Assembly (NCBI GenBank): GCA_020718845.1
Contig: DYRG01000010.1
Span: 1 to 64,000, forward strand
DNA length: 64,000 nucleotides
Direction of reading: 5' to 3'
DNA from: Thiomargarita sp.
GTDB taxonomy: Bacteria; Pseudomonadota; Gammaproteobacteria; Beggiatoales; Beggiatoaceae
Shown: positions 63,020 through 64,000 of the stretch, piece after piece
Layout: every line of letters starts with the position of its first letter
Position numbering within the stretch: the first letter of the stretch is position 1
Position numbers and translations under genes: made by a program
The notes under the pieces: model-generated
What the model saw: the letters and a program-made list of their open reading frames with translations, nothing else
Databases searched by the model: none
Told to the model about the DNA's origin: nothing

Positions 63020-63873
63020 AGATAACTTAATGCTAACCCCATAAAAACCACTAAACCCGCCCAATGATTATTGAGAAACGCTTCAAAACAACGGGCGGGA
63101 TCACGGTCTTTAATTAAATATTGTTGATAAATAAAGAAACCTGCCATTCCTAAAACGCCTAATTGATAAAGAAAAGATAATTTTTGATCGAACCCAATTA
63201 AACTTAAAGAAATTAGAACTAAAATCTGTAAAATTCCGATGATTAATTTATCAAATTTTCCAAAGAAAATTGCAGTGGATTTCACGCCAATTTTTAAATC
63301 ATCTTCTCGATCCGTCATTGCGTATTGGGTATCGTAAGCAACTGTCCATAACAACGCGGTAAGAAATAACCACCATCCCAACAAAGGAACTTCATTTAAA
63401 TAGGCAGAGAAAACCATTGGAATTGCCCAACTAAAAGCCGCGCCTAAAATGATTTGTGGGAAATGCGTATAGCGTTTCATAAACGGGTAAATAATCGCTA
63501 AACAAACCGCTGGAATAGAAAGCAAAATTGTAAAGAAATTTAATTGCAATACCAATAAAAAAGCTAATAAAATCAAAAATATAAATAAATACAAGGCTTC
63601 TTTTGAAGAAACTAAACCGCTTGCAATGGGGCGATCTTTAGTTCGACGAACATGAGGATCGACTTTGCGATCGGCAAAATCATTGATCACGCAACCCGCT
63701 GATCTCATTAGAATTACCCCTAACACAAAAACGATAATTAAATCAAGACTTGGCTGACCTTTGCTCGCCAACCACAACGCCCATAACGTCGGATGCAATA
63801 ACAAATAAATCCCAATCGGACGATGCAAACGCATTAATAAAAAATATTGGTAAAAACGAGTTTTTTTAAACAT
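63016..63873 (-). CDS. ubiA: 4-hydroxybenzoate octaprenyltransferase
   Basis: 285-aa membrane prenyltransferase that attaches the isoprenoid tail to 4-hydroxybenzoate in ubiquinone synthesis. Two Asp-rich motifs: SAGCVINDFADRKVDPHVRRTKDRPIASG and AYDTQYAMTDREDDLKIGVKSTAI, plus about eight membrane segments and the RLHRPIGIYLLLHPTLWALWLA start. The start overlaps the ubiC stop (TGATG; ATG at 63873 or 63876), giving coupling. An upstream in-frame ATG at 63939 lies inside ubiC and is rejected. It overlaps the convergent gene at 61799 by 4 bp at the 3' end. Confidence 0.96.
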   Translation of the reverse strand: MFKKTRFYQYFLLMRLHRPIGIYLLLHPTLWALWLASKGQPSLDLIIVFVLGVILMRSAGCVINDFADRKVDPHVRRTKDRPIASGLVSSKEALYLFIFLILLAFLLVLQLNFFTILLSIPAVCLAIIYPFMKRYTHFPQIILGAAFSWAIPMVFSAYLNEVPLLGWWLFLTALLWTVAYDTQYAMTDREDDLKIGVKSTAIFFGKFDKLIIGILQILVLISLSLIGFDQKLSFLYQLGVLGMAGFFIYQQYLIKDRDPARCFEAFLNNHWAGLVVFMGLALSYL

Positions 63874-64000
63874 CATAGGAAAATTTCTTGAACTAATAAA
63901 GGTTTGTTTTTTAAGATAAAAATGGAGCGACGTGTCCATAAAGAAGGTGGAATTTGTTCTAAATGTCGAGTTGCTAATTGAAATAAAGGATGATTTCTTT
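63873..64000 (-). CDS. ubiC: Chorismate lyase UbiC, C-terminal part (runs off the window)
   Basis: About 41 codons of the C-terminus are visible in a frame other than ubiA: ..LATRHLEQIPPSLWTRRSIF followed by LKNKPLLVQEIFL and a stop. The R-R-S-x-F ... KPLLVxExFL ending is typical of UbiC, which makes 4-hydroxybenzoate from chorismate, the substrate of UbiA. The ubiC-ubiA order and overlap support it. Confidence 0.85.
   Translation of the reverse strand, partial: RNHPLFQLATRHLEQIPPSLWTRRSIFILKNKPLLVQEIFL

Overview
The window looks like chromosomal DNA of an AT-rich gammaproteobacterium. The housekeeping genes (S1, IHF-beta, FtsQ, FtsB, GyrB of about 805 aa, RNF complex, TsaD, TruB, RbfA) are of gammaproteobacterial type. 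The mix of Uma2-family endonuclease, RNF, FixI/CcoI-type copper ATPase, diheme cytochrome c, orphan pyruvate:ferredoxin oxidoreductase beta subunit, PrsR-like regulator and orphan VgrG suggests a Beggiatoa/Thiotrichales-like sulfur bacterium. That placement is inference from gene content only; no rRNA is present. No complete insertion sequence, prophage or CRISPR array was found.

Layout. 1-1.1 kb: debris of a restriction locus (an HNH nuclease gene and short broken reading frames). 1.2-6.2 kb: ppa, a Sel1 protein and a Tsx-like porin, then a minus-strand operon tsaD > ybbA-like ATPase > cheR > cheB. 6.3-11.6 kb: ribBA with a degenerate second domain, a Uma2 protein, and a metal-uptake cluster (small His-rich membrane protein, porin, orphan Phd-type antitoxin, ZnuA-like binding protein, ABC-3 permease) that lacks its own ATPase. 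11.6-13.9 kb: tail-anchored J-like protein, ftsQ, ddlB. 14.4-16.7 kb: rpsA, ihfB, lapA-like. 16.8-18.2 kb: a scar in which the 3' 90 bp of rnfH is present twice as a direct repeat; the outer copy is fused in frame to the start of an integron-type integrase and sits divergent to a lone secreted-protein gene. 18.3-22.7 kb: rnfE, G, D, C, B (minus). 23.1-25.2 kb: groES-groEL under a perfect CIRCE element. 25.2-30.6 kb: ribF, DUF971, agmatine deiminase, PrsR-like regulator, metF, ppnP. 31-35.5 kb: a hypothetical gene, porB, gyrB. 35.5-39.4 kb: ftsB, pcnB, three small unknown genes, PLP homeostasis protein, a phage-like gene. 39.5-44.2 kb: glycan/lipid-modification cluster (GT2, two methyltransferases, GT39, class II aldolase). 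44.5-53.5 kb: two single-chain restriction-modification enzymes (type IIL and type IIG) around anmK, a PCuAC copper chaperone, tRNA-Arg, a cytochrome and nth, then tRNA-Gly-Cys-Leu. 53.6-56 kb: rbfA > truB > mltG. 56-64 kb: CbiO-like ATPase, CcoI, YgfX-like, VgrG, a large membrane protein, ubiA and the end of ubiC.

Several usually complete systems are split: rnf without rnfA, znu without znuC, por without alpha/gamma, rbfA-truB without infB, ddlB-ftsQ without ftsA/ftsZ, vgrG without other T6SS genes. Missing partners may lie elsewhere in the genome. The strongest candidate for something undescribed is the rnfH/integron-integrase scar at 16.85-18.2 kb.
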